Positions 1 to 7,094 of a stretch of 28,855 nt of DNA are shown piece after piece. How positions within the stretch are numbered: position 1 is the stretch's first letter; each line of letters starts with the position of its first letter. Source of the DNA: Methanomicrobiales archaeon (GTDB taxonomy: Archaea; Halobacteriota; Methanomicrobia; Methanomicrobiales; JACTUA01); assembly GCA_028678905.1 (NCBI GenBank), contig JAJRCO010000382.1:1-28855 (forward strand), read 5' to 3'. A program made the position numbers and the translations under genes. The notes beneath the pieces are model-generated. The model worked only from the letters and a program-made list of their open reading frames with translations. It was not told the origin of the DNA and ran no database searches.

Positions 1-934
1 CCGTGATCCAGCACAGCCATGACGGCATACCAATCACCGGATAGAAGGCCCCGCTCGTCATGAAGAAGATCAGGTTCATGAAGGCAACCACGGACATGAA
101 CTCCTGCTGTGTGGAGAAGCGGGAGGCAAAGGAGACCACCAGGCTGGTGATCCCAATGCTGGCGATGAACAGCACCACCAGGACGAGCAGGAAGTCCTCG
201 GCGCTCTGGATGATGACCCCCGTAATCAGAATGTCGATAACAAAGATGATGAAGCCCGCCAGGAAACCCCGCACCGTGGTGCTCCCGATGATGCCGGTGA
301 TGATGCTCGCCCTTTTGACCGGGGTGACCAGGTACCCTTCGTGAATCCCTGCCTCCCGGTCCCGGATAAGGGCAACTCCGCCGCCCATCATGGTGGTCAT
401 GAACATGGCCATCACGATCACCCCCACACCGAAGAACTGGAGGTACTCGATCGTTCCGTACATGTTGTTCACCTGCAAGGGGCTGGTGGATCCGATTATG
501 TTCAGGCTGGCAAGCACTCCGGACTGAACCAGGGTGGGGACCATATAGTCGGAGCTATCCAGGTAGAGGCGGACCGCATGATCGTTGGAGACGTTCGCGG
601 GGAAGACCACCACGGCAGAGACCCGGCCCTCCATGAGCTCATTCTTCGCATGGTTCTCATCGTAATAGACCATCACGTCGAAGAGGGGAGGCTTGGTCTT
701 CTGGGGTTGGAAGTGGGTCAGTGTTTCTACCCCCGAAGTGAACAGCGGGGTGTCTCCGAGGACGGAGTCCTCCTGCACCACCCCGATGGGCACATGGGTG
801 ATGGTCCCGCCCATCGCGTTCCCGAAGATGATCAGGTACATGATGGGCATAAACAGGGTCATGATGATGACAAACGGATTGGAGAGGAACTTCTTGAAGT
901 CCCGTTTGAAGATGGCAATCGCTCCCCGGATCAT
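1..934 (-). CDS. ABC-2 type transporter permease (3' part missing)
   Basis: Membrane subunit of an ABC exporter in the DrrB/ABC-2 family. The gene starts at ATG 934-932 and stays open to the window edge, so about 311 residues are visible and the C-terminus is missing. An N-terminal amphipathic stretch is followed by a first membrane helix (around residues 20-40, FVIIMTLFMPIMYLIIFG). A hydrophilic extracytoplasmic domain of about 130 residues follows, then several helices typical of the family. The start codon overlaps the stop of the upstream ATPase gene as ATGA, so the two are translationally coupled and almost certainly form one transporter. The cargo cannot be told from the sequence; neighbours of this type export drugs or lipophilic compounds. 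Family is clear, substrate unknown. Confidence 0.88.
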   Translation of the reverse strand, partial: MIRGAIAIFKRDFKKFLSNPFVIIMTLFMPIMYLIIFGNAMGGTITHVPIGVVQEDSVLGDTPLFTSGVETLTHFQPQKTKPPLFDVMVYYDENHAKNELMEGRVSAVVVFPANVSNDHAVRLYLDSSDYMVPTLVQSGVLASLNIIGSTSPLQVNNMYGTIEYLQFFGVGVIVMAMFMTTMMGGGVALIRDREAGIHEGYLVTPVKRASIITGIIGSTTVRGFLAGFIIFVIDILITGVIIQSAEDFLLVLVVLFIASIGITSLVVSFASRFSTQQEFMSVVAFMNLIFFMTSGAFYPVIGMPSWLCWIT

Positions 935-1971
935 GGCCTCCTCCTCGGGCCGTTTGTCTTCGTCTCCTCCCCCTCATCCAGCTTCTTCCCGGAGAGGTGG
1001 ATGAACACATCCTCCAGGGAGGGGGAATGGATGAGCAGGGAAGTCATCGGAACGGAGAACTGCTCGAACAGGTCGTAAATCCCGGGCAGCACCCGGCTTC
1101 CGTTATGAGCAGAGATGATCAGCTTTTTCCCCTTCACCTGGGTCAGGCTGATCTCCGTACTGCCACGGATAGCAGAGAGGAGATTTTCGTTCATCTGATC
1201 AAACCCGATCTCGATCAGATCACCCGCCGGGATCAGTTGTTTGAGATTTTCCAGTGTATCCAGGGCGATCAGGCGGCCCCGGTCCATGAAGGCAATACGG
1301 TGGCATAGCTTCTCTGCCTCATCCATATAATGCGTGGTCAGGATGATGGTGGTCTGTTCTTCGTTCAGGAGCTCGATCTGCTGCCAGACTTCCCGGCGGG
1401 ACTCTGGATCCAGACCGATGGTGGGCTCATCGAGAAAGAGGATAAGGGGGTGATGGATGAAAGCACGGACAATCTCCAGTTTCCGTCTCATCCCACCGGA
1501 AAACGTGCTCACCTTGGCGTGGGCGCGGTCGGTGAGATCGGTCATCTCCAGGAGCTCCCGGATGCGGGCATCGAGCAGCCGGTCATCGATGTTCACCAGC
1601 TTACCATAGAACTCCAGATTATCGTACGCGGTGAGCTCCATGTCCAGGGTGCTGTTCTGGGGGCAGACTCCGATGATACTGCGGATCTGTTCCCCTTCCC
1701 GTTCGATATGGTAGGAACCAACCCGGGCGGTGCCGGAGGTGGGACGAAGGAGAGTGGTGAGGATACGGATGAGCGTACTCTTGCCGGCCCCGTTTGGACC
1801 CAGGAGTCCGAAGATCTCGCCTTTCTTTACGGTAAAGCTCACGTCATCGACGGCCACGACAGTGTGCGATCCGGGGAAGACCTTGTGCAGATGATCGATC
1901 CGGATGATGTCCTCCTCAGGAGTATGAATGGAGCTAGTGACAGGATCTGGTGGGGTATTGGTCGGGTTCAT
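931..1971 (-). CDS. ABC transporter ATP-binding protein, DrrA-like
   Basis: ATPase subunit (346 aa) of an ABC-2 exporter. All nucleotide-binding motifs are present in order: Walker A GPNGAGKS (residues 58-65), Q-loop Gln105 (CPQN), signature FSGGMRRK (157-164), Walker B LILFLDEP (176-183) and H-loop His214 (LTTHYMDEAE). The C-terminal 100 residues match the extra domain of DrrA-type ATPases. It starts 4 nt after the marR stop and its TGA overlaps the permease ATG, so marR, ATPase and permease read as one operon. By family it energises export of a hydrophobic compound. The N-terminus has a 20-residue Pro/Thr-rich extension before the fold; ATG 1971 is the only good start. Confidence 0.93.
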   Translation of the reverse strand: MNPTNTPPDPVTSSIHTPEEDIIRIDHLHKVFPGSHTVVAVDDVSFTVKKGEIFGLLGPNGAGKSTLIRILTTLLRPTSGTARVGSYHIEREGEQIRSIIGVCPQNSTLDMELTAYDNLEFYGKLVNIDDRLLDARIRELLEMTDLTDRAHAKVSTFSGGMRRKLEIVRAFIHHPLILFLDEPTIGLDPESRREVWQQIELLNEEQTTIILTTHYMDEAEKLCHRIAFMDRGRLIALDTLENLKQLIPAGDLIEIGFDQMNENLLSAIRGSTEISLTQVKGKKLIISAHNGSRVLPGIYDLFEQFSVPMTSLLIHSPSLEDVFIHLSGKKLDEGEETKTNGPRRRP

Positions 1972-1975
1972 CGTA

Positions 1976-2413
1976 TCACGGCATTTTTACGAGAACGGAA
2001 TGCAGGTTCTCCAGAGACTGGCAGAGGACCGCAAGGTCCTGCTCGGAAAACGTGGAGAGGAATTCCTTCAGGTCCTCTTTGTACAGGTTGACGGACTGTT
2101 TCAGGTACGACGTACCCCGGGCGGTGATGGCGATCTGCACCACACGACGGTCGGAGGGATCCGAACGGCGCTCTACCAGAGCCTGTTCAATCAGGGTATC
2201 GACCAGCACCGTCATGTAGGGCTTGGAGATGTAGAGACGTTTTCCGACCTCGGACATGGGCAGAGGCCCCGCTTTGGTCAGCACACCCAGCACGCGATAC
2301 TGTGCCGTCTGCTGGCCGGTGATGCCAAAACCAGTTCTCACGATATATTTATGGTAAAACGGCATCAGTCCCAGCAGATATTCGGCCACTTGATCGAGTA
2401 TCTCGTCCGCCAT
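1976..2413 (-). CDS. MarR-family transcriptional regulator
   Basis: A 145-residue winged-helix regulator. The helix-turn-helix is around residues 50-75 (MSEVGKRLYISKPYMTVLVD), followed by the MarR wing with the DPSDRR..QIAIT pattern (about 83-94). Flanking helices would form the dimer interface. MarR proteins normally repress their own operon and release DNA on binding a small ligand. It is the first gene before the ABC exporter, which fits ligand-controlled export. Its ATG lies about 26 bp downstream of an AT-rich TATA-like element with no Shine-Dalgarno, so the mRNA may be leaderless. Ligand unknown. Confidence 0.9.
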   Translation of the reverse strand: MADEILDQVAEYLLGLMPFYHKYIVRTGFGITGQQTAQYRVLGVLTKAGPLPMSEVGKRLYISKPYMTVLVDTLIEQALVERRSDPSDRRVVQIAITARGTSYLKQSVNLYKEDLKEFLSTFSEQDLAVLCQSLENLHSVLVKMP

Positions 2414-2436
2414 CGCCCTTCAGCATATTTTAGTTT

Positions 2437-2448
2437 TCTAATTAAATA
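2437..2448 (-). promoter_or_regulatory. Putative TATA box of the marR-ABC operon
   Basis: On the minus strand the sequence CTATTTAATTAG ends about 24 bp before the marR ATG (2413), the correct distance for a TATA box of a leaderless archaeal transcript. The surrounding 40 bp are almost purely A/T, unlike the GC-rich genes. A MarR operator could overlap it, but I see no perfect inverted repeat. Position-based inference. Confidence 0.5.
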
Positions 2449-2574
2449 GTTTTATGGCTTAATTATTAAAGAAGAAAACTTTTTTTTCCATCTTCATCTG
2501 GACATTCGGATTGTTCCCGAACATCGTTCCGCTGGGATAGGAGGGCCGGCAGGAGAAGGATGTAACCGGGGCGG

Positions 2575-2581
2575 AAAAAAA
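2575..2581 (-). terminator. T-run terminator after the TPR gene
   Basis: Seven consecutive T on the minus strand, 14 nt past the stop codon of the TPR gene, with no stem needed. This is the usual form of archaeal intrinsic termination. Confidence 0.45.
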
Positions 2582-2594
2582 TGGGGATATTTCA

Positions 2595-2909
2595 CTATTT
2601 CTTCACTTTTCTTGCCTTCTCCAACGCCTCCATCGCCTCATCCGAGCGATTGAGCCTGAAGAGGACATTTCCCTTGTTCACCCAAGCCTGTACAGACTTG
2701 GGATCGATCTGGAGCGCCTTGTCGTAGCACTCGAGTGCCTCTTTGTCCTTCCCTAGTCCCTTGAGGCCGTTGCACTTACAAAGGAGAGCGTCCGTTGAAC
2801 GCGGATCTTCTGCCAGCGCCTGGTCGCAAACCTTTACTGCCTCCTCGTGCTGACCTTTGCGGGAGAGATCCATGCACTTCTCCACCAGGTCGTTTTTCTT
2901 GATCGCCAT
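2595..2909 (-). CDS. Small tetratricopeptide-repeat protein
   Basis: A 104-residue protein made almost wholly of three TPR units of about 34 residues (roughly 2-35, 36-69, 70-103). The middle one is textbook (GLGKDKEALECYDKALQIDP). No signal peptide or membrane segment, so probably cytoplasmic. TPR stacks bind peptide ligands or partner proteins; the partner is not indicated here. It is a single-gene unit: a TATA-like CTAAAAATA lies about 25-30 bp upstream of the ATG and a T-run follows the stop. Methanomicrobia carry many such small TPR proteins. Confidence 0.85.
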   Translation of the reverse strand: MAIKKNDLVEKCMDLSRKGQHEEAVKVCDQALAEDPRSTDALLCKCNGLKGLGKDKEALECYDKALQIDPKSVQAWVNKGNVLFRLNRSDEAMEALEKARKVKK

Positions 2910-3279
2910 GGTACCTACATCGCAGAAGGGGTATTTTTAGTTTGTGCGGGTGACTAAGATCGACAGCATATCATTTGATGATGGTGTGGAAAATTCGATA
3001 GGAATCGGATCAAACCAAGAATCCCGATCGGTAACCCATTCACAGAAGATGGATTGCATCTCCTTTATGAAATCTCAGGAAATCCGGTAATATTCCAAAA
3101 AGACGGAATATCCGCAAAAGATTCTCTATGGCATTTGCACAACGTACCATACGATGGAGTAATCTATATATAAAATTACTTCAAATTGAGTTTATTTTGC
3201 AAAAAGGGGGAGGTTTCGGCTGCTTTGCGACTGTGCATGGCAAATTGTTATATGCCCGGGCTGATACTTTTTATTCCGG
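2910..3279. other. Intergenic region with strong TATA element and possible decayed reading frame
   Basis: A 370-bp gap. It contains the minus-strand promoter of the TPR gene at its left end. At 3164-3175 on the plus strand is a strong TATA-like element (CTATATATAAAA). Plus-strand positions about 2990-3170 hold an open frame of about 55 codons, ending at a TAA inside this TATA element, with protein-like composition (for example LLYEISGNPVIFQKDG) but no usable start codon. This may be the 3' remnant of a lost gene. No complete gene or RNA seen. Confidence 0.4.
3247..3254 (+). promoter_or_regulatory. Putative TATA box of the ferredoxin gene
   Basis: GTTATATG lies 26-33 bp upstream of the ferredoxin ATG (3280), and no Shine-Dalgarno precedes that ATG. 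The spacing predicts transcription starting at or next to the start codon, that is a leaderless mRNA. The stronger TATA-like element at 3164-3175 could provide a second transcript with a leader of about 80 nt. Confidence 0.45.
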
Positions 3280-3555
3280 ATGTTGTTCCATTTTGAGCAC
3301 CCGCACCAACAGTTTGAGCCGCCTCACTGGGAGAATCCAGTCTCTGCTCACCGCCCCCTGATCAACAACGATGTCTGCCAACACTGTGGCACCTGCGCTG
3401 AATTCTGCCATATGGGAGCGATAGTGATGATGGACATGGCGGGACACTATCAGATACATCCTGATCACTGTGTAGGTTGCGGGACCTGTGTTCGGGTATG
3501 CCCGGTGCACGCGATCGAGCTGGTGGAGATCGGCGGAATCGGGGTCTTCGCCTGA
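3280..3555 (+). CDS. 2x[4Fe-4S] ferredoxin with His-rich N-terminal extension
   Basis: A 91-residue bacterial-type ferredoxin. Two four-cysteine motifs are visible: CQHCGTCAEFCHMGA and CVGCGTCVRVCPVHA, each expected to bind one [4Fe-4S] cluster with the last Cys donated from the other motif. The first motif has His where Pro usually follows the fourth Cys. The first 25 residues form an extension with five His and several aromatics (MLFHFEHPHQQFEPPHW) not typical of small ferredoxins. Likely a cytoplasmic low-potential electron carrier for oxidoreductases such as PorCDAB. It is monocistronic, with its own TATA and a T-run after the stop. Confidence 0.88.
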   Translation: MLFHFEHPHQQFEPPHWENPVSAHRPLINNDVCQHCGTCAEFCHMGAIVMMDMAGHYQIHPDHCVGCGTCVRVCPVHAIELVEIGGIGVFA

Positions 3556-3565
3556 GGTTTTCAGC

Positions 3566-3571
3566 TTTTTT
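3566..3571 (+). terminator. T-run terminator after ferredoxin
   Basis: Six T residues 10 nt past the ferredoxin stop, in a T-rich context on the plus strand. It pairs with an opposing T-run (3592-3600, minus) for the convergent lipoprotein gene. Confidence 0.45.
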
Positions 3572-3591
3572 CCCATGATTTTGTGTGGTTT

Positions 3592-3600
3592 AAAAAAAAA
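3592..3600 (-). terminator. T-run terminator after the lipoprotein gene
   Basis: Nine A on the plus strand give a T9 run on the minus strand, about 80 nt past the stop of the convergent minus-strand lipoprotein gene. Suggestive of archaeal intrinsic termination. Confidence 0.4.
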
Positions 3601-3681
3601 TTCTACTGATTCCTGCATGGGTTTTTCCCGATCTTCAACTGTAGTATTCCCTAATGGAAGTGCAAAAAGGGAGAGCCGTTC

Positions 3682-4185
3682 TCAATCCAGGTTCAATACG
3701 CGGAGGATCGCACTCACGTCCCGGGTAGTCGCCGCCCCACCGGGGAGGTAGTCGGCATTTTCAACTATCACCCGGTATTTTCCGGACCGGGGCGCCTTGA
3801 ATTCGACTTTATCATGGACGATACCGGGCACGAAGATCACGTATTCCTCCCAGGGCATCCCGCTGTTCGAAGAAAATGCGCTAGAAAACCGGTTATAGTT
3901 CGCCAGATCCAGCACCAGCAGATCGACCGGTGCGCCATCCGTGATCACTTCCACCTCGAATCTCTTCCCTGCAGGGAAAGTGAGTTCCCAGGAATTGTAT
4001 GTGTCCCGTTTGACGGTCACCATCTTTTCGAGAAGAGGGGCCGGGGTGGAAGTGGTAATCACCGGGGGGAGCGTGGTAACGGCAGAGGAAGGGGAAGTGA
4101 CCGGTGGAGAAGAAGAGGTTTGGGAGACACAACCGAGAGCAAGGATGAGCAGGAGAAGCGAAAGCAGCACAAATTTTTGTGACAT
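3682..4185 (-). CDS. Predicted lipoprotein with beta-rich C-terminal domain
   Basis: A 167-residue secreted lipoprotein. Starting at ATG 4185 gives a classic signal peptide ending in the lipobox LALGC (Cys19). A Ser/Thr/Pro-rich linker of about 30 residues follows (probably an extended, possibly glycosylated spacer), then a domain of about 110 residues. That domain (GKRFEVEVITDGAPVDLLVLD, later PRSGKYRVIVENADY) resembles beta-sandwich PPC-like/GOLD-like surface domains, but this is judged by eye only. An upstream TTG at 4194 would add three residues and is less likely. The protein would sit on the outer face of the membrane. Function unknown; it stands alone, divergent from the slipin gene. 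Confidence 0.75.
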   Translation of the reverse strand: MSQKFVLLSLLLLILALGCVSQTSSSPPVTSPSSAVTTLPPVITTSTPAPLLEKMVTVKRDTYNSWELTFPAGKRFEVEVITDGAPVDLLVLDLANYNRFSSAFSSNSGMPWEEYVIFVPGIVHDKVEFKAPRSGKYRVIVENADYLPGGAATTRDVSAILRVLNLD

Positions 4186-4436
4186 ATGATACAAATTACT
4201 CCCCGGGAAGCAGAAAAAATTTGTTGTATTTTCCTGAATGAGATCTTTCCTTATCAGCCTATGAATAACCGTGAGGATCGGATAGGAGCAGAGGCACTAC
4301 CCTTATTTCGAGTCCAGACTGATGCTCTCGAGATGCTCTTCATCTGGATATTCTCAAATAGCGGAAGGGCAATGTTACTGATACAGGTACCCAGGAGAGA
4401 ACGATTGTTCACTTCCGGTTGGACTTGGTCAGAAAA

Positions 4437-4441
4437 GGAGG
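4437..4441 (+). promoter_or_regulatory. Shine-Dalgarno deciding the GTG start of slipin
   Basis: AAAAGGAGGAG spans 4433-4443 with the GGAGG core 9 nt before GTG 4451. It is one of the best ribosome-binding sites in the window and fixes the non-ATG start. Confidence 0.75.
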
Positions 4442-4450
4442 AGATCAAAC

Positions 4451-5326
4451 GTGGTATCACTTATCGAATGGGTGGAAATAATCATCGCAATCATCGTTAT
4501 CCTGATCATCCTTGCCATGGCGATCAGGATCGCCGCCCAGTGGCAGCGGGCGGTGGTGCTCCGGCTGGGCAGGTTCATCGGCATCCGAGGGCCGGGCTTA
4601 TTTTTTATCATTCCTTTCGTTGACCGCGTCGCTTACATGATCGACCTGCGGGTGAACACTTCAGAATTCAAGGCAGAGAAGACCATCACCAGGGATACGG
4701 TCCCGGTCGATGTGGACGCCGTGTTGTTCTGGAAGGTGCTCGACCCGCAGAAAGCGGCGCTCGAAGTGATGAATTACAACCAGGCAATCGGGTGGGCATC
4801 GCAGACTGCCCTGCGAGAGGTGATCGGGAAATCCGAACTGTCGGAGATCCTGGAACGAAGAGACAAACTGGATGAGGACCTGCAGAAAGTGATTTCCGGG
4901 CGTACCAACCGGTGGGGGGTCCATGTGGAGTCGGTGGAGATACGGGACGTGGTGATTCCGGAAGGCCTCCAGAATGCGATGTCCATGAAAGCCCAGGCAG
5001 AGCGCGAGCAGCAGGCACGGATCATTCTGGGAGAATCAGAGAAGCTGATCGCCGGGAAATTCCGGGAGGCGGCAAATATCTATGAAAAGGATCCCCAGGC
5101 AATGCACCTGCGGGCGATGAATATGCTCTATGAGGGGCTGAAGGCGAAAGAGAATTCCGTGATCATCCTGGTACCCGCATCGGTGCTCGATACCATGGCG
5201 CTCGGGAACGTCATGGGCATCACCGCGATGGCTAATTCAGTTCTGCCCCAGGAGCAAAAGAAAGAGAAATCCTCCGGAATCGAGGAAAAGACCCCATCTA
5301 CGGGCGGGAAAGAGACAAAATACTAA
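4451..5326 (+). CDS. Slipin / SPFH (band 7) membrane protein
   Basis: A 291-residue stomatin-like protein. One N-terminal membrane helix (about residues 8-26) is followed by the SPFH domain (about 28-200) with the typical RLGRFIGIRGPGLFFIIPFVDR entry and the IRDVVIPEGLQNAMSMKAQAE segment. An alpha-helical oligomerisation region comes next, then a charged tail. Slipins form large membrane-bound rings and, in archaea, often pair with an NfeD-type membrane protease; none is present beside this copy. The start is GTG 4451, chosen because a strong GGAGG (4437-4441) lies 9 nt upstream and the next ATG lies inside the membrane helix. The gene ends in a T-run and looks monocistronic. Confidence 0.92.
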   Translation: MVSLIEWVEIIIAIIVILIILAMAIRIAAQWQRAVVLRLGRFIGIRGPGLFFIIPFVDRVAYMIDLRVNTSEFKAEKTITRDTVPVDVDAVLFWKVLDPQKAALEVMNYNQAIGWASQTALREVIGKSELSEILERRDKLDEDLQKVISGRTNRWGVHVESVEIRDVVIPEGLQNAMSMKAQAEREQQARIILGESEKLIAGKFREAANIYEKDPQAMHLRAMNMLYEGLKAKENSVIILVPASVLDTMALGNVMGITAMANSVLPQEQKKEKSSGIEEKTPSTGGKETKY

Positions 5327-5330
5327 TCTC

Positions 5331-5337
5331 TTTTTTT
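5331..5337 (+). terminator. T-run terminator after slipin
   Basis: TCTC followed by seven T, starting 4 nt after the slipin stop codon. The same arrangement (stop, TCTC, T-run) follows porB, supporting a real termination signal. Confidence 0.55.
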
Positions 5338-5487
5338 CGGACGGATCAGGAAACAGGAGATATTTCCTGACCGATACCTGGAGTAGTGATTTTTCCGTCT
5401 GTCTCCCTTAATAATGTCCTGCCAATCCTATTCCTGCATCGTTCGCACCTCTTATTACCGCAAAACCTCCACCTGTACTGCACACAC

Positions 5488-6513
5488 ATGCCCGAAAAAA
5501 ATCCACTGCGCTCTCTGATGACAACCTTTGCGGCTCTGGGCCTCCTTTCCTGTGTGGTGATCGGAGCAGTGCTGTACGTGAACGGCCTGCTGGATCCGGA
5601 CAAGGACGGGGTCCCCACCTGGCGGGATCCGCAGCCGGAAGTGTATGATGGAACTGTGGACGCGGACGGTGACGGCTGGATTAACGATTATGAACAGATG
5701 ATCGGGACCGATCTTGCCGATCCGGACCAGGATCAGGACGGGCTTTCCGATGGCGGGGATGCAGACCGGGACGGAATGAGCAACTGGTTTGAGAGAAACG
5801 TGGCCACCCGGCTCGATCCCCGCGTGTACAACGGCCGCTATTATATTCAGCTGATGTCCATCCCGTTCTCAAACGTAAACGAAACCCAGAACCGGGGGTT
5901 CTGGGTGGATAGGGAAAGGATAGAGCCGGATCATTATCTGGTGCGGTACTCGGTCACACTCGCCACATTCAGGGATATCATCGCAAATCTGTCGCAGGAA
6001 GTGACCGGGAATGATCTGTTGTTCCTTTATCTGAAAACGCACGGGAACGGGGCAGCGAACGCTGGAGGAGAACCGACCCTGTGCTTTGCGGACGAGAATC
6101 ATCCCGACCAGGCTGACCGCTGTGGCGAAGTTATCACTTACCGCGAATTGAACGCGTATCTGGGGGAGCTTCACCCCCGGTACCTCGCCATCGTCTACAG
6201 TTCCTGTGCGGGGACCGATGCGGTGCAGGTTTTGAGTGAAGGGGCCGAAAACCGGACCGTGATCGGGGTCATGGGACTCACCCTGGGCGTGCCGGCCATG
6301 GATCTGCCACTGCTCGCCCGCATCACCGGCAATAATTATTTCTCGTTGGAAGACCTCACCATCACGATCCGGGAGAACAACGAGGATACGACTTCCCAGC
6401 CGCGAATCGCCGATCCGGCTGACATCGCCCGGCGGTTCTATTTCGGGGAGTATTCCAAGGAAGAGTACCGGAGAACCCAGCTGGAGATACACCACGAAGG
6501 TGAGGAAACATGA
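5488..6513 (+). CDS. Membrane-anchored clan-CD (caspase/legumain-like) cysteine protease with calcium-binding repeats
   Basis: A 341-residue predicted exported protease, starting at ATG 5488; the open frame runs back to 5386 but without protein-like sequence. One N-terminal membrane helix (about residues 11-34) is followed by four Asp-rich calcium-loop motifs of thrombospondin type-3 style: DPDKDG (36), DADGDG (58), DPDQDQDG (78) and DADRDG (91). The rest has the two clan-CD hallmarks: His185 after a hydrophobic strand and before Gly (LLFLYLKTHGNG), and Cys240 at the end of the next core strand (YLAIVYSSCAG). This His-Gly and strand-Cys pattern defines caspases, legumains and gingipains. No caspase annotation is certain by eye, and peptidase activity is inferred. 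The ATG of the following lipoprotein overlaps its stop, so the pair is co-translated. Confidence 0.72.
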   Translation: MPEKNPLRSLMTTFAALGLLSCVVIGAVLYVNGLLDPDKDGVPTWRDPQPEVYDGTVDADGDGWINDYEQMIGTDLADPDQDQDGLSDGGDADRDGMSNWFERNVATRLDPRVYNGRYYIQLMSIPFSNVNETQNRGFWVDRERIEPDHYLVRYSVTLATFRDIIANLSQEVTGNDLLFLYLKTHGNGAANAGGEPTLCFADENHPDQADRCGEVITYRELNAYLGELHPRYLAIVYSSCAGTDAVQVLSEGAENRTVIGVMGLTLGVPAMDLPLLARITGNNYFSLEDLTITIRENNEDTTSQPRIADPADIARRFYFGEYSKEEYRRTQLEIHHEGEET

Positions 6514-6896
6514 CAAAAATTGTATTGCTGCTACTGATGGCGGGTGTGCTTGCAGGTGCGGCCGGGTGCCTGGGGCCGCAGAATGCAGGATATCTGGAAG
6601 GGCATGTGATCATCGGACCGATCTGCCCGGTGGAACAGATCAATGTCACCTGCCCGGTTCCACCGAGCGTGTACGAGGCCAGAAAGATCGTAGTCTCCAC
6701 GGAAGGGGCACAGGTGGTGACCATCGTGGATATCGACAGTACCGGATTTTACCGCACCGCGCTTGCGCCGGACACGTATATCGTGGACATCAACCACATC
6801 GGGATAGATCACAGTACGGATGTTCCCATCGCGGTTACTATTATCGCGGGACAGACCACTGTCCTGAATATCAGTATCGATACAGGAATACGGTGA
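6510..6896 (+). CDS. Predicted lipoprotein, carboxypeptidase-regulatory-like fold
   Basis: A 128-residue lipoprotein. The signal peptide ends in lipobox AGAAGC (Cys20). The mature part begins with a segment (YLEGHVIIGPICPVEQ) and ends with TGFYRTALAPDTYIVDI, the GxY..xLxPGxYxVxv pattern of beta-sandwich CarboxypepD-reg/prealbumin-like domains. It contains two extra Cys (in GPICPV and VTCPVP) that could form a disulphide outside the cell. Its ATG overlaps the stop of the clan-CD protease gene (ATGA) with GGTGAGG just upstream, so the two proteins are likely made together and meet at the cell surface. Role unknown: substrate, inhibitor, chaperone or adaptor of the protease are all possible. Confidence 0.78.
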   Translation: MTKIVLLLLMAGVLAGAAGCLGPQNAGYLEGHVIIGPICPVEQINVTCPVPPSVYEARKIVVSTEGAQVVTIVDIDSTGFYRTALAPDTYIVDINHIGIDHSTDVPIAVTIIAGQTTVLNISIDTGIR

Positions 6897-6898
6897 TT

Positions 6899-6904
6899 AA
6901 AAAA
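6899..6904 (-). terminator. T-run after the 57-residue zinc-ribbon gene
   Basis: Six A on the plus strand directly after the convergent lipoprotein stop give T6 on the minus strand, 17 nt past the TAA of the minus-strand zinc-ribbon gene. Its position supports that small gene as a real unit. Confidence 0.4.
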
Positions 6905-6920
6905 TAGGAAGGTTAGGAGA

Positions 6921-7094
6921 TTAGAACCGGGGAGTCCTGTGCTTCGGAAGGCAATCCCGACAGTATACTGGTCTGCCCTGTGTTGGTTTAAAGGGAACTT
7001 CGCATTCTTTTCCACAGTCCGAACAGACTGTCTTTGTCATTTCTCGGGGTGCACCGAAATTTCTCGGGCCACCGAAACTTCTTCGATTTTCCAT
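6921..7094 (-). CDS. 57-residue CxxC..CxxC zinc-ribbon protein
   Basis: A small gene easily missed because of its length. ATG 7094-7092 to TAA 6923-6921 encodes 57 residues. A basic, Arg/Gly/Phe/Pro-rich N-terminus (residues 1-18) is followed by a zinc ribbon: CSDC (24-27), an additional Cys31, then CRDC (45-48), with a V-P-F-x-P-x-x-x-R-P-V-Y-C core between. This matches the CxxC-x17-CxxC small zinc-ribbon family common in archaea and some bacterial phyla (established family; function not settled, nucleic-acid binding presumed). An AAAGGAAA lies 6 nt before the ATG and an ATCTATAG TATA-like element about 35 bp upstream. A minus-strand T-run follows the stop. Confidence 0.85.
   Translation of the reverse strand: MENRRSFGGPRNFGAPREMTKTVCSDCGKECEVPFKPTQGRPVYCRDCLPKHRTPRF

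Noticed and set aside
341..1078. 245-codon plus-strand open frame, His/Asp-rich
   Set aside because: Antisense to the ABC permease and the ATPase 3' end; His-rich composition arises from the opposite strand's Met/Val codons.
3128..3361. 77-codon plus-strand frame overlapping the ferredoxin start
   Set aside because: Overlaps the ferredoxin gene out of frame and has no motif.
4186..4623. 145-codon plus-strand frame ahead of slipin
   Set aside because: Its second half lies inside the slipin gene in another frame, no family is seen, and the first 85 codons lack a ribosome site.
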